A stretch of 64,000 nt of DNA from Euptelea pleiosperma (GCA_035048495.1 CM068545.1:35602225-35666224); one strand, 5' to 3'. Counted from the first letter of the stretch, positions 10,868-21,300 are shown. A program made the numbers and translations. Notes: a model not told the origin generated them from the letters alone.

Positions 10868-11650
10868 TTTTGCAAAGGCGAATTTTGGATACCCCGTCAA
10901 TTTCTCTTCATATCCCCCACTTAAACTATTATTAAAATGACTTTTATATCTCTTGTATTTTCTCTTATCTTCCCAAGAAGATATATAAAATACCAACTTT
11001 ACCCCCATAGAGCACGGGAGAAAGCAAGGGAGACTATTGAAAAAGCAAAAGGAGAATACCTAAAAGATTCTAGGGTTGTATTCTACATCTTCTACAAATC
11101 TTATTGGGATCTTTTGAGTAAAATAATCAATGAAAAAATCAATGGATGTTGGTATTTGAATTCAATTTTTTTTAATCGACAAAATCATTCTAACTTCATA
11201 TTCGAAACCATTCTAACAAGAATTTTTAGTAATCTCGCCGGAATGATACATTGTGAGTTATTTTCTCGTGCAGTTTCGATCATGGTCTTTGAATTGATTG
11301 TTCAGATTGCTAAGTCCGGAGTACCTATAGAACGAGAGGTGCTTCCACTCTCCAACGACTAACAAAAAAGGAAAAAGAGGGCGACCGGCGACGTTGGAGA
11401 GAAAATAGGGTTGGTGGTGTGGTGAGGGTGGATGGAGAGAGGAAGAGCGACATAAGGCGATTTCACCGAAATCGCAAAACCCTTCCAAATTACCCTTTTG
11501 TGTTTATCATTTTTGGGTGGTAGGGATGATAAGAGATTTCGATGGCCCACGGGCCAATTAGAAAATTTCAGAAATTGTGGAGGGGAAATAAGAGAAAGGA
11601 GGGAGAGAAGAGAAATTGACGGGGTATCGAAAATTCCCCTTTTGCAAATT
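10868..11650. mobile_element. TIR element, copy 1 (non-autonomous, variable core)
   Basis: The inverted ends pair over about 40 bp: TTTGCAAAGGCGAATTTTGG on the left, the complement of AAAATTCCCCTTTTGCAAA on the right, then both run ACCCCGTCAATTTCTCTT inward. Next to the TIRs are sequences shared with copy 2 at 34958-36212, including TCTCTTATCTTCCC on the left and a GGGCCAATTAGA-like block on the right. The cores (11070-11345 here) are unrelated between copies. That is the pattern of an element family that exchanges its cargo. Confidence 0.75.
10937..11362 (+). CDS. Unrecognised 141-codon ORF inside TIR element
   Basis: The ORF opens in the element arm (first about 45 codons, shared as DNA with copy 2) and runs through the copy-specific core. 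The core-encoded part has mixed helical character with FETILTRIFSNLAGMIHCEL and IMVFELIVQIAKSGVPIERE. I do not recognise the family. No intron signals, leader or upstream promoter were identified. It could be a captured gene fragment read in frame by chance, or simply an open stretch in AT-rich DNA. A coding function is not supported beyond its openness, so confidence that it is a gene is low. Confidence 0.2.
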   Translation: MTFISLVFSLIFPRRYIKYQLYPHRAREKARETIEKAKGEYLKDSRVVFYIFYKSYWDLLSKIINEKINGCWYLNSIFFNRQNHSNFIFETILTRIFSNLAGMIHCELFSRAVSIMVFELIVQIAKSGVPIEREVLPLSND

Positions 11651-11749
11651 TCGAAAAGTTTGATCTGTTTTATAAATAGATTAAAATTAATTTTTGTTTA
11701 AAAAAATTTCCATTTTTTAAATTAACGGCCTTTATTAAGTTTATAATTA

Positions 11750-12137
11750 CTAGGGGATCGCCACATGCGATGCATGTGCACCTTACACGTGGAATACTCT
11801 TAGAGATCAGTGGCCGTATTGATGTTTGGTCCATCCCTAGGTGGACCTACATACAAAATATCAGCCTGATTAGTGATTTTTAAGATTTGATTGGAGTGGT
11901 TTTCATTGATTGACTTTCAAGCATAGATTTTGAGCATTATTTGGGGTACCGGCATCCAGAGGTTTGAAATCACTAATCAGCTTGATATATAGGTCCACAT
12001 TGGACGGTACAAACATCCATATGGTCAGTGGTCTCTCTAAGAGTGCGCCGCATGGCTTATACTATGGTCCCTCATGGAGGTCGGGTGTAACCCAACACAC
12101 ACCAGGGTTGGAGGTCGGGTCTTATAATATACTTTGC
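11750..12137 (-). mobile_element. Helitron-like element, copy 2 (decayed 5' end)
   Basis: On the minus strand the 3' end is CTAG (11750-11753) followed by host T. It is preceded by an 8-nt spacer and a perfect hairpin CACATGC-GAT-GCATGTG (11762-11778 on plus). This matches the Helitron at 32863-33392, with both stem arms changed in compensation. The 5' end near 12137 is degenerate (AAAGTATATTATAAG). A foldback core is present inside (11800-12070). Confidence 0.6.
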
Positions 12138-12632
12138 TTACACACACACAAAAAATCATAGGAATGTTCCCCATACGTGACACGATTTGGTGACATAAGA
12201 TGCATATGACCCGGTAAAATCATGAATGCTTTGTCTACACTGGTGTGGATCCAACCCCAAAATCAGCATACTCTGTCACTCCTAGCTGTTGAATCTAAGC
12301 GTTTTTTCAGCATAGGCCAGGACATAATGCTGTTTTTTTTCTTAAGGAACTATAATAAAACTGCGACCAAAGCATGGTGCTATGATTAAATTGAATTTCA
12401 ATAATTGCTTCAAACTGTGCAAAAGAGAGAGAGAGAGAGAGAGAGAGATGGGTTTGCGTATGTGCGTGTGCGATGCACGTGACAATATTCCCTTAAATGT
12501 GTAATGCAACTGGAGATCACATGGTTATGTATGTAGTTAACCAGGGTTTTGGTTGTTACGTGTCGCTTTCTACCCTTATTTGTATGCAATAAAAAAATTT
12601 GCATACACATCGTTATGTATGTGGTTTTCTTA
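12138..12632. other. No gene; (GA)n microsatellite
   Basis: A GA repeat of about 12 units lies at 12424-12448. A further GCGATGCACGTG motif at about 12468 may be the remnant of another Helitron terminal hairpin. Nothing else is recognised. Confidence 0.5.
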
Positions 12633-12854
12633 AAGGGTCGGCCTCAGGGGACTCCCATTTTTTTCCGACTCGCTCGGTGTTTGTGTGCTCGGCCATGGAT
12701 TTCAAGAATCCAAGGGTAGTTGTCAGCGCTGAGCTGGGGCCTCACTTTTGGGACGTGACAACCACCATTGGATTCATGAAATCCACGGCCCGAACGCGCG
12801 AACACAAAGAGGGGTCAGAAAAAAGGGTTCCTCGGAGCCTGAGCCTCCTTAAAA
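12633..12854. repeat. Foldback MITE, second family, copy 1
   Basis: The left arm GGGTCGGCCTCAGGGGACTC pairs with the complement of the right end, GGTTCCTCGGAGCCTGAGCC. Inner arms pair through GGATTTCAAGAATCCAAGGG and GGATTCATGAAATCCACGGC. Partial relatives are at 12900-13015 and 13325-13510. Confidence 0.75.
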
Positions 12855-12899
12855 GGTAGTGTTATAAATATAATTGAAAACAAAACTTCTTGACTTCCA

Positions 12900-13015
12900 A
12901 TAACTTTCTAGAAGAGAGCCGGTGAATCAAAGGTGTTAATAGTGCTGAACTGGCATCACTTTTGGAAAAACAAAACCACCGTTGGATTCACGGGATCCAC
13001 GGCCTAGAAAAAACA
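12900..13015. repeat. Half copy of the 12633 MITE family
   Basis: It contains AGTGCTGAACTGGCATCACT and CCACCGTTGGATTCACGG, matching one arm and the loop of the 12633-12854 element. Confidence 0.6.
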
Positions 13016-13324
13016 TGAACGTCATCGGAACCAACCCATAAATAAAAGGATAATAATTAATTTCTGTCCTTTTTCGTACGTTTCCTACCATTTCCATTCT
13101 TTATTTTGCAGTCAAACAAAGACACAATGTATACGATCATAATTTCTTTGTATGATTTTTTTATTTTAGTCACAAGAGATTCGCGCACACAAGTCATAAA
13201 AAACCGTACACATGGCAATGCGGTTATCGATCTGAACTGTCTTACATTATTTGTAAAAATTCTTTCCATAGTAATAGAGCAATGCTTCCTAACCCTGATA
13301 ATTGAACAAATATTAAGTCGGACT

Positions 13325-13510
13325 CATGGGACATCCGTTTCTGAGTCATGCGCTCGGCCGTGAATTCTGAGAATCCAGTTGATAGTGTCGAGCTGGCATT
13401 CACTTTTTTCGTTTTCTTACCAGCGCGTAACTACCATTGGATTCGTGAAATCCACGACGAGCACACATGACTCTGAGAGGGGTAAGAAAAAGGGGTCCGA
13501 TCACCATCCT
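13325..13510. repeat. Foldback MITE, second family, copy 2
   Basis: The arms contain CTCGGCCGTGAATTCTGAGA and GGATTCGTGAAATCCACGAC, with outer blocks resembling the 12633 copy in the same order. The flanking 13511-14100 sequence shows no gene. Confidence 0.65.
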
Positions 13511-14119
13511 TCTTCCTTTTGATGGTTGAAAGTAACAGGGTGGACTGTCCAAAATAACAGTGACTTGACAATCCTAACCATTCAATTAATTGATTGATGA
13601 GGAACCGTGATAAGTACATGAATGAGATGCATGCATGCATCCAATAAATATTTTGGGACCATGGCTCATTTAAGATCACATGAATCGAACGGTCGGAATC
13701 GTAGCACGTGGCTTGCTTAAGCATATGGCAGTCAAGGTATGGTTCCCATAAATCAAGGTAGCAAAATGACAGGAGACTGAGTCAAAAAAACTGTATCGGT
13801 CTTGCATTTGAAACATTAATAAACTTTCTTACTATTATCATTTCAATTTAGTCGTAGTTTGACTCTTTACCTACTAACTTTGTAGCTACTAGCTAGCCTT
13901 CTCTTTCACTCATCTCGTCATCTATGATGCCAAGATTTAGTTGGATCACTTATGCCGGACCCACCTCAGCGTTGAACGTGATATCATACGTTCTAGAATC
14001 AATCGGCTCTTTTTCGGCTCCAATTCAGCTAAAAATGTATTGACATGCGGCTATACGGCTATAAATTAAGTATATAATAATCTAACGGTTATAACTTACA
14101 TAAAAAAATTTGAAATGAT

Positions 14120-14325
14120 ACCGTGAGTCAAGGTTTACAAAAACGTTATAACGGTCACTTAACATTAGCGTTTGCGTTAATACGTTGTTTTCATTATAAC
14201 TCAAAGCCCATTTTTTTTTTTATGTTGCTCGTCATTTTTGAAATAATTTAACGGGTTTGGGGCATTACCGTTGTAACCGTTGTTATTTCTGTTATAATGG
14301 CCGGGTTTTAAATCATGGTACGAAA
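14120..14325. repeat. 'AACGGCCGTT' MITE family, copy 2
   Basis: It starts with AAGGTTTACAAAAACGTTAT and ends with GGCCGGGTTTTAAATCATGG. It contains a GGGTTTGGGGCATTACCGTT block shared with 18930 and 59320. Confidence 0.6.
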
Positions 14326-14384
14326 TCAGAATTGAACTTTGTGGGGAACTTTAGTACAATAGCACGAGCTGCTATAAGGAAAAA

Positions 14385-14760
14385 AGATAAAACAAGGTAG
14401 ACCTGACACTTTTTGGCCAGGTCGCACGATTTTTGTTGCTCATCGCTGCACTCTGGGCCAACTGACTGCATGGATGTTTAGCACACCCCTTGGTGGATAT
14501 ACATAGTAAAAATAACCCATGTTTAGTAATCTCTAGCCATTAGATTTTTGTACTTCTTAAGGCATGATTCTAGCTGTTGGATTCAACCATTTTTTATTAC
14601 TAAAGCCACGGTTAAAAATCATCAAACAAGCTGCCTTTTGGTAATAATGTCTACCAAGGGCTGGGCTAAACATCCATGCGCTCAGTGGGCCTAGATGGCA
14701 GCAGTGAGTAACAAAATTGCGCTACGTAATACCATAAAGTGTCAGGTCTACCCTGTTATA
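14385..14760. repeat. Foldback element, GATGTAACAAGGTAGACCT subfamily
   Basis: The ends are inverted copies of ACAAGGTAGACCTGACACTT. Inside, each arm reads TTTTGTTGCTCA(T/C) or its partner, CATGGATGTTTAGCACACCC and GGTGGATATACA. The same subfamily occurs at 15245-15652 and 60558-60897, and all three preserve the termini. Confidence 0.8.
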
Positions 14761-14903
14761 TCATGACACACAGCAGTGTCTGCCTGCGTGTGTGCAGTGC
14801 GAGAGCGAGAGAGAGAAGTTTGGTTGCAGGAATAGCTCTATCAGGAATAAATTGAATCCAGTATTAAAGTGAACAAGTGCATGCATGCAAAACCAAAAAA
14901 AAA

Positions 14904-14927
14904 GGGGGGGGGGGGGGGGGGGGGGGG
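14904..14927 (+). repeat. Poly-G run of 24
   Basis: A nine-A run is followed directly by 24 consecutive G residues, between the foldback at 14385-14760 and the MITE at 14935. Such a run can form G-quadruplex structure. Its length may be uncertain for technical reasons. Confidence 0.8.
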
Positions 14928-14934
14928 CTTTTAT

Positions 14935-15170
14935 TCTTTACCCCCTTTATTGATGCAATTTGAATCTCACCCAATGTTTTTAAAATATTTGTGTCTCACT
15001 CTTTGACCATGGTCAACATCATTGACCATAGAGGGTCTTCCGATGGACATCCCAATATTTTTTAAATGACTATAATGACCTTGGATGAGACGCAAATATT
15101 TATAAAACATTGGGTGCGACGCAAATTGCATCAATACAGTAAGGGGGACAAGAAAAAAATAACCCAAATA
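14935..15170. repeat. MITE with 'GATGCAATTTG' ends, copy 1
   Basis: The terminal repeats read CCCCCTTTATTGATGCAATT and the complement of AATTGCATCAATACAGTAAG. The arms include AATATTTGTGTCTCAC, and the centre has GACCATGGTCAACATCATTG. The copy at 15905-16165 lies in the opposite orientation 735 bp away. Confidence 0.78.
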
Positions 15171-15244
15171 CTTTTTTATTTTTTTGAGGATTGTGAGCTC
15201 AACCTTTTTTTGAGGATTTTGAACTATAAAAGGAAGGAAAAAGA

Positions 15245-15652
15245 TGTAACAAGGTATGCCTAAAACAATTTTAAATGCGGAAGCGCGATTTTGTTACTCA
15301 CCACTATCATCTGGGCTCAATGACTGCATGGATGTTTATCCCACCCCTTGGTGGTTATACACACCAAAAATTTCCCTGATTGGTAATCTACAACCATTAG
15401 ATTTTAGCACTTTTTAAGGCATTCTTATAGCCGTTGAATTCAACCATTTTTTTAGTATTAAAACCAACGGCTAAAAATCATCTAACAAGCTGATTTTTAG
15501 TATGAATGTCTACTAAGGGATGGGCTAAACATCCATGCGGTCAGTGGGCCCAGATGGCAGCGGTGACTACCAAAAATGCCGCTTCGGCATTTAAAAAGAT
15601 CTCAGGTATACCTTGTTACATCACGACCCTAAAAGGAATACACCTTCACAGG
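15245..15652. repeat. Foldback element, GATGTAACAAGGTAGACCT subfamily
   Basis: The ends are GATGTAACAAGGTATGCCT and the complement of AGGTATACCTTGTTACATC. The arms carry TTTTGTTACTCACCACTATC, then CATGGATGTTTATCCCACCC. It lies between two inverted copies of the 'GATGCAATTTG' MITE. Confidence 0.8.
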
Positions 15653-15711
15653 TTATTATACACGCTAATGTCCCTCGTCAATGATGACAAGAGACCACAA
15701 TATATGACACA

Positions 15712-15900
15712 TTCTTAGAGGTCACTAGCGTACGGATGTTGGGCCCATCGCTAGGTGGAGCTACATACCAAATATCAGCCTGATTAATGATTTCGAACCA
15801 TTGGATCTTTGTACCTCAAAGAATGTTCAAATTCTACAGATAAAATCAACCAAGAAAAACGACTATAATCCAATGCTTAAAAAGTAACAATTAGATTAAT
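15712..15900. repeat. Foldback element, half copy
   Basis: It contains CTAGGTGGAGCTACATACCA and ATCAGCCTGATTAATGATTT. The second arm is cut by the MITE at 15905. Confidence 0.6.
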
Positions 15901-15904
15901 TTTT

Positions 15905-16165
15905 TGGTAAAAAAATCACCCACCGTTGTCCCCCTTACTTTATTGATGCAATTTGCATTGCACCTAAGGTTTTATAAATATTTGTGTCTCACCCAAGGTC
16001 ATTATAGTCATTTAAAAAATATTGGGATATCCATTGGAAGACCGTCTATGGTCAACGACGTTGACCATGGTTAAAGGGTGAGACACAAATATTTTGAAAA
16101 CATTGGGTGAGATGCAAATTGCATGAATAAAGTAAGGGGTAAAGCAAAAACCAAAAAAAAATCCA
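15905..16165. repeat. MITE with 'GATGCAATTTG' ends, copy 2 (inverted)
   Basis: This is the reverse-complement relative of 14935-15170: CCCTTACTTTATTGATGCAA at one end, TTGCATGAATAAAGTAAGGG at the other, with GTCAACGACGTTGACCATGG in the centre. Confidence 0.78.
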
Positions 16166-16199
16166 ATGTACATTATACTTATTTGGTTAGAATATTTTG

Positions 16200-16700
16200 A
16201 AACGGCTCTGTAGGACCCACGTGTAAACAAGTCAATGGCTAATTTTTTGTGAAGATGGATCTCATGATCACCGTGAAGATCCTTCTCACAAAAAAATCAT
16301 CACATTCTGAGATTTCGAACCTCATATAATGTGCACCTAAAGTTAACGGTGACATAGACGGTCCAGATTCTTTCAACTTGCAATTCCACTTTTTATAAGA
16401 TTAGAAATGTCTGAATCGGACCTTTTTTTTTCCCTGAAGATAATCTTAATGGTGAGGAGATCATTCCATGGTTCGGGGATCGGGATCGGGCGCAATCCGG
16501 ATCAGTGGCCATCTAGACGATCCGAAATGGGGTTGTCTCCCTCACATCATCTCGAGAGAGACAATCCGATCCAGATTGGGGTCGGCGCCCACCAAAGCAA
16601 CCTCCGATCCTGAGATTTTCAACCATGGATCATTCTCACCAAAAAAAGCCCTTCACTCATCTCCATGCAGGATCCACATAACTGTGTGTCAAATCCATGT
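16200..16700. repeat. 'GAGGATGATCTCCTCACC' MITE family
   Basis: It contains TTTTTTGTGAAGATGGATCT, a GACGGTCCAGATTCTTTCAA block and GGTGAGGAGATCATTCCATG. A GC-rich interior (16470-16610) with TCGGGGATCGGGATCGGG has no partner in the other copies. Short ORFs across it are not supported as genes. Confidence 0.5.
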
Positions 16701-16709
16701 TTGAATCAT

Positions 16710-17110
16710 GGTTTTAAAAACGGCCATTTAAACGGTTTTAACGGCCGTTTAAACGGTAATGCCCCAAGCCCATTTTCGTTAAAACCGTTTAAACACGTTT
16801 TAACGTTTTGAATTTAACGGCCGTTTCTTTTTTTGTTTTAACGGCCATTAAAATAGTTTAAACAGCCGTTAAATTCTGAAAAATTTTGTGAAAAAAAAAC
16901 GGCCATTAAACCCGTTTAATTCTGTTAAAATCGGATTAATTTTTGTTAAATTCCTTTTTTTTTTTTTTAATTTCAAAATTTGAATTTCAGCGCCATTTTT
17001 TCTATTTTTTTTTCATTAAAATCCATTAAATTTCATTTTTGCCCCTGGCCGTTTCAATCCGTTTAAACGGTATAAATGGTAACCATTAAAACAGCCTCCT
17101 TTAAACCTTG
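16710..17110. repeat. 'AACGGCCGTT' MITE family, copy 3 (best preserved)
   Basis: It starts GGTTTTAAAAACGGCCATTT and ends AAAACAGCCTCCTTTAAACC, so the ends are imperfect inverted repeats. Inside it is packed with GTTTAAACGG, AACGGCCGTT and other self-complementary words, plus GAATTTCAGCGCCATTTTTT and GCCCCTGGCCGTTTCAATCC, which are shared with copies at 7015 and 52310. Confidence 0.72.
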
Positions 17111-18084
17111 GTTTGAATATCTCGCCCATATTATAAATGTTCTATGAGTAGGGCATACACCATCATCCAATAAAATTGATCATATATGTACTACCAGTAT
17201 ATACGGATCCAACCAATCAAATTCTTATACCAGGTTACTTGTACCCGAGCCTGGTTTTAATCAAGGCCCAAAACCTAAAAACCCGAACCCAAATAACCGG
17301 ATCCAGTATATAACCTTTCAATTAGTTGCTTAACCACATGTATGAAAAGGCTATAAACTTTTTTTCTTTTTAAGTAATCGTATGAAAAGGCTATACACTT
17401 CCGTGCCTCAATTTATCTCCATGTCAAAAAAATAATTATTAGTTTGATTTGAAAATAGATTCGGGCTAATCCATACCACGGTGCGCCATGCCACGCCACG
17501 CCACGCATAAATATCGCACGTGCCAAGAATTGATCCAATGGTCATTAGGATTATGTGATCCTAAAATTCAATTAAAATAACCGGTTCCGGCAAATATAAT
17601 TATTCGGTATGTCCACGTAGCCATAATGCCGACAACTATTTTAATTTCAAAAACTTTATTATTAGGTATCTTAACAATATTACTAAGACCATTCATAACA
17701 CGAGATTTGTTTTTATTAACAACCCTCTTTGTCTCTTGTGGATGACAAAAACATAAACAAGCGGATATTGTAGATTGCGGCCCACCGTAATAAATCCTCC
17801 CGCACTCTACAAGTCTGTTTATCTTCAAATCGATCTACCTAAATTTTAATAGTGAAAATGGACGGTTCAAAACTTTTCAACGTGCAAATTCAATATTCTT
17901 TAAGGCTATAAATGTTGGAATACGTTATTTTCTGGGATGTTGATATTCATCTTGAGAAAAATATCAGCACCAAAAATTAGCCCTAACTTATCTGCATGTG
18001 GGCCCCACATCCATAAGTCATTTTATGAGTGGTTGATATGTCCCTGAGGACGTCAAAGTTTGAAGTTCTCTTCCTAAAAATGAC
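17111..18084. other. No gene recognised
   Basis: AT-rich sequence. A partial block of the 16200 family lies at 17850-17990 (GGACGGTTCAAAACTTTTCA). There is a small tandem CCACGCCACGCCACGC at 17489. No coding support. Confidence 0.5.
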
Positions 18085-18365
18085 AATTGGGGTACGCTTT
18101 AGGGCCCACTGACATGTCGATGTTTGGTTCACTTCTTGGTGAATCTACACATCAAAAATCAGTTTAATTAGTAGTTTATAACCGTTGAATTTAGCATTCC
18201 AATTGCGTAATTTTTAGCCATTGGATTTGAGCATTCTTTTTTTAGATGCTTATATATAACTGTTGGAAAATCATCGATCACGCTGATATCTTAGATGTCG
18301 GTCCACCAAGAAGTGGACCCAACATCCATAAGGTCAGTGGACCCTAAAGTGAGCTCCACGTGACA
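18085..18365. repeat. Foldback element
   Basis: The left arm GGGCCCACTGACATGTCGAT with CACTTCTTGGTGAATCTACA pairs with the right arm CACCAAGAAGTGGACCCAAC and CATAAGGTCAGTGGACCC. The loop contains AACCGTTGAATTT and CCATTGGATTTGAG. Confidence 0.75.
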
Positions 18366-18689
18366 TTATTTGTGACAGGGAGCTTCAAAGTTTGAAATCT
18401 CTCGAGGACGGCAAATATTTTCTCACAGAAGCACGAGTCAACAATAAAGGCGGCCTTAAAGAGAAAAGATTCGCTTTCCCTACGGACTGCAATGTTTGAA
18501 GTCCCATCCCAAAATGTCTGACAGGTACCCCTTGTTAACCACCCTAACAAACTAACCAAAAGGCTTAACAAAGGTTGGGTTAAGGCCTTTGGATACGTGT
18601 CAGGCATTTTGGGAGGTAGACTCGCACGGCGTTAATATAACAAAACAATGTCATCCGTGGAAATAGTCAAGTCGTTAAAACATATGTTA

Positions 18690-18970
18690 GGGCTATTTAT
18701 AGAAGGTTTGAAAACGTCCGTTGTAACGGTTATAACGATCACTTTACATTACCGTTATGACGGGTCACATCTGAAGTAAAAAAAAAGTTCAGATTAATTT
18801 TTTTCATCTTTTATTATTTTTTTCAAAATAAATCGTTAATAATAAAAAAAATATTCAAAAATAAGAGCCGTTATAACCTAAGCCTATTTTTCCATCTTGG
18901 ACGTATTTTCAAAATAATGTAACGGGGTGGTTCAAGCATTACCGTTATCTTTGTTTATAATCTTGATAAA
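18690..18970. repeat. 'AACGGCCGTT' MITE family, copy 4
   Basis: It begins GGTTTGAAAACGTCCGTTGT. It carries ATTACCGTTATGACGGGTCA and ends in a diverged GCATTACCGTTATC block. It has AT-rich centre sequence as in the 14120 copy. Confidence 0.6.
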
Positions 18971-19184
18971 GAAAGAACGGTGAACGAGCCTCGAGAACAA
19001 TATAATGGTGTGGGTTGCGAAGTACCTATTGTTTCCTTTAATGACCGAAGACTATCTCCGAAGACTCCAAGTCACCTACCACGAGTCGGCTAATGACGTC
19101 CACATCCAAAAATGGTGACCCATTGAGATGTGCTTCGAGGAAGCATACATCCTTCAGGCTTAAGCCTTCGAAACTTTCTCACCA

Positions 19185-19359
19185 CTCCCACGTGGCATTT
19201 TCACGTGTCATCACTACTTTTCTAAGAATTTAATCATCAAATCAACGGTCAGGATCCCACCTAAGTCTTACTTTGACCAGATGGAATTTATTATATATAT
19301 GTATGTGTGTGGGTTATGGTTGCTTCCTTCTTTCTTAACAAAGAGATCTCTGATCACTC
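19185..19359 (+). promoter_or_regulatory. Promoter and short leader of the VQ gene
   Basis: Two G-boxes, CACGTG, lie at 19189-19194 and 19202-19207, and a W-box, TTGACC, at 19273-19278. A TATA-like TTATATATAT lies at 19291-19300, about 60 bp before the start codon. G-boxes are sites for bHLH factors such as the jasmonate regulator MYC2, and W-boxes for WRKY factors. Both fit the known wiring of JAV1-type genes. Actual binding is inference. Confidence 0.6.
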
Positions 19360-19835
19360 ATGGCCATGAGTGACACAATGTCAAGTCCTAGTGACTGGGT
19401 GCAATTCTATCAACGCACCCTCACCGGACAGGAAGCGCCTCCTCGTCAGCGATCATTGAACATGCTCGGTCATGTCTCGTCGGTGGCCGACGCGACCGTC
19501 GTCACAACCACGGCCACCTCTTCTACAACTCCGGGCTCTATGGGCTTGAGCAATTCGAATTTTCCTAGTTCTCATTTGAACCCTGAAGGTCGAGTTTCGA
19601 AACCAACGCGAAGACGGTTTCGAGCATCCAGGAAAGCTCCTACCACTCTTCTCAATACAGATACTACCAATTTCCGAGCCATGGTTCAACAATTCACTGG
19701 TGTTCCAAATGCACCGGCGTCGTTCGGGATCCAAACTGGTGCACCCAGTATTAATTTTGGACTCACAAGTAATCAGAACAACCATCCGATCGCAACTCCG
19801 ATCATGATACCTTCTATGTTCCATCATCAACAACA

Positions 19836-19866
<31 letters not shown>

Positions 19867-20037
19867 CAACAGTACATGTTTTCATTGAACAACCATGGTG
19901 GAAGCTTCGTTCCTGGGCTGAACAATCCTAGACCAAACATGGAGGTTGCAGATGGGTTTGTCATGGAGAATATGTCTTCTCACGTGTTTCCTCGGTCGTC
20001 CTATAATGACAATAGGGGTAATAGTTACCTCTTGTGA
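19360..20037 (+). CDS. VQ22: VQ motif-containing protein, VQ22/JAV1-like
   Basis: A 225-residue, intronless nuclear regulator. The VQ signature FxxxVQxxTG is present as FRAMVQQFTG (residues 105-114), preceded by a basic, nuclear-localisation-like stretch KPTRRRFRASRK (81-92) and APTTLLNTDTTN. The N-terminus (SPSDWVQFYQRTL) and this layout are those of the VQ22/JAV1 branch. VQ proteins bind WRKY factors through the VQ core. JAV1 is a repressor of jasmonate defence that is degraded after wounding. Residues 157-171 are a run of 15 Gln, coded by a CAA-CAG-CAA mixture that may vary in length. The first of three early in-frame ATGs (codons 1, 3, 7) is chosen as it lies about 60 bp after the TATA box. 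The paralogue assignment is from motif similarity only; membership of the VQ family is near certain. Confidence 0.93.
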
Positions 20038-20190
20038 AAGAAAAGAATGATGGAAAGGGAAATATAGATATTAGGTATTGACTTGTAATGGAGAGAGGGT
20101 TTGACTAATGTAAATATCTTTCCCACTAAGATCATTTACAATTATGATTATAGATATAGTTTATGTTTTTAAATTAATAAAAAAAAAATA
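20038..20190 (+). terminator. 3' UTR and poly(A) signal of the VQ gene
   Basis: An AT-rich 3' region follows the TGA, with AATAAA at 20176-20181 about 140 bp after the stop. A T-rich stretch follows. Confidence 0.55.
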
Positions 20191-20789
20191 TGTTGCTTGT
20201 TTGTTACTGAATCTCTTTTTTATGTTGAAATATTCTTAGAGATGATGATTTTTATGAAGACCACTTGTTTGTTTTACTTACTCATGGTTGTACGGATTGA
20301 TTTTGAGTGAAAAAATGGGGATGGTAAGAGGGGATGAATCTGAGATCATCTTGGAGCCCACTGGTATCAAAAAGAGACCCCTCTTCACCAAGTCAAGTCC
20401 ACCCTCATCTTCGTTTTTTTTTTTTGAATTTATGTGGTGGCCTTTTGATTTGGTAAGAATATCCTTAAATAAGGTCCATTTATTTTGATCTTATACACCA
20501 AAGGTTAACCACTGGAGAGCTGCTAGTCTTACTTGATTTCTTCCTTTGGCTTTACATAATTGCTACCCATAGTTAGGGTAGTCTTTGGAGATACTTGGTT
20601 TAAATTTAAAACCCCATTGTCTATTTTTTTTTTCCTTATTTGTGGATTTGAGTTGTTCAATATTGGATTCTGAAGTGTTACTGAAATTGTGTGGAGATAG
20701 TGTGTTCGTGGATTCAAAGCATGGAGATACAAAAGGTATGGTGAAGTGGCTGTTAGAGACTCGTGGAGTCTTCCGGTTCTTATCTAGTG
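20191..20789. other. No gene recognised
   Basis: AT-rich spacer with T runs at about 20415 and 20625. Short ORFs on both strands show no family features. Confidence 0.5.
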
Positions 20790-21300
20790 GGTAAAATTGT
20801 GCGTGCTGAGTAATTTTTGTACTCGTATTTCTTTTAGTGGGACTTTCACATCTGAACGTATTCACAACGTTTTTCCTAAAAGAGTTTCATCATTAAATAT
20901 TGTGTGTTGATCTTTGTGTGATTGTTTGTTATTTATGAAAATCAATTTAACAAGTTTAATATGAATATAACTTTGATATATTCACTTTTTCCTTAACATT
21001 GTATGCAATAGGTATCTCATTTGTCAATGGATAGATCATAGCTAGGTTATATTTTTATTAATTTAAAATTAGACCTATTCACCCTCTTCCATGTCTTATG
21101 AATATATAGACCTGGATTTTTCAATTGGTATCAAAGCGTAGGTCACTTGCTAGGTTTAACAAACTGAGTGCATGTGATCCTACTCGCTCATAATCTAAGT
21201 CTATGGATTCACAGTGTGAGGGTGGTTCCCAATTAGAGCTTTCCTTTAATCTCTCGATGAGAGAATTTAGATATCCACAATCCAAGGTTGGAAACCTCCA
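20790..21300 (+). mobile_element. SIRE-like Ty1/copia 5' LTR end with primer binding site
   Basis: The end of an LTR carries GACCTATTCACCCTCTTCCA, a block common near the 3' end of SIRE/Maximus LTRs, and finishes with CA at 21122-21123. Two bases later is TGGTATCAAAGC (21126-21137), one mismatch from the copia initiator-tRNA-Met binding site TGGTATCAGAGC. About 160 bp of leader follow. No gag domain can be read, so the element is truncated. Confidence 0.6.

Noticed and set aside
10937..11362. Organelle DNA insertion as the source of the 141-codon frame
   Set aside because: AT-rich codon use first suggested plastid origin, but I could not match it to any plastid gene I know. Left as unrecognised.
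19453..19869. 138-codon open frame on the minus strand opposite the VQ gene
   Set aside because: It is the antisense shadow of the VQ coding sequence; its poly-Leu start is the complement of the Gln tract.
20288..20488. Small gene downstream of the VQ gene
   Set aside because: 66 codons with a Phe run from a T tract; no conservation signal, promoter or motif.
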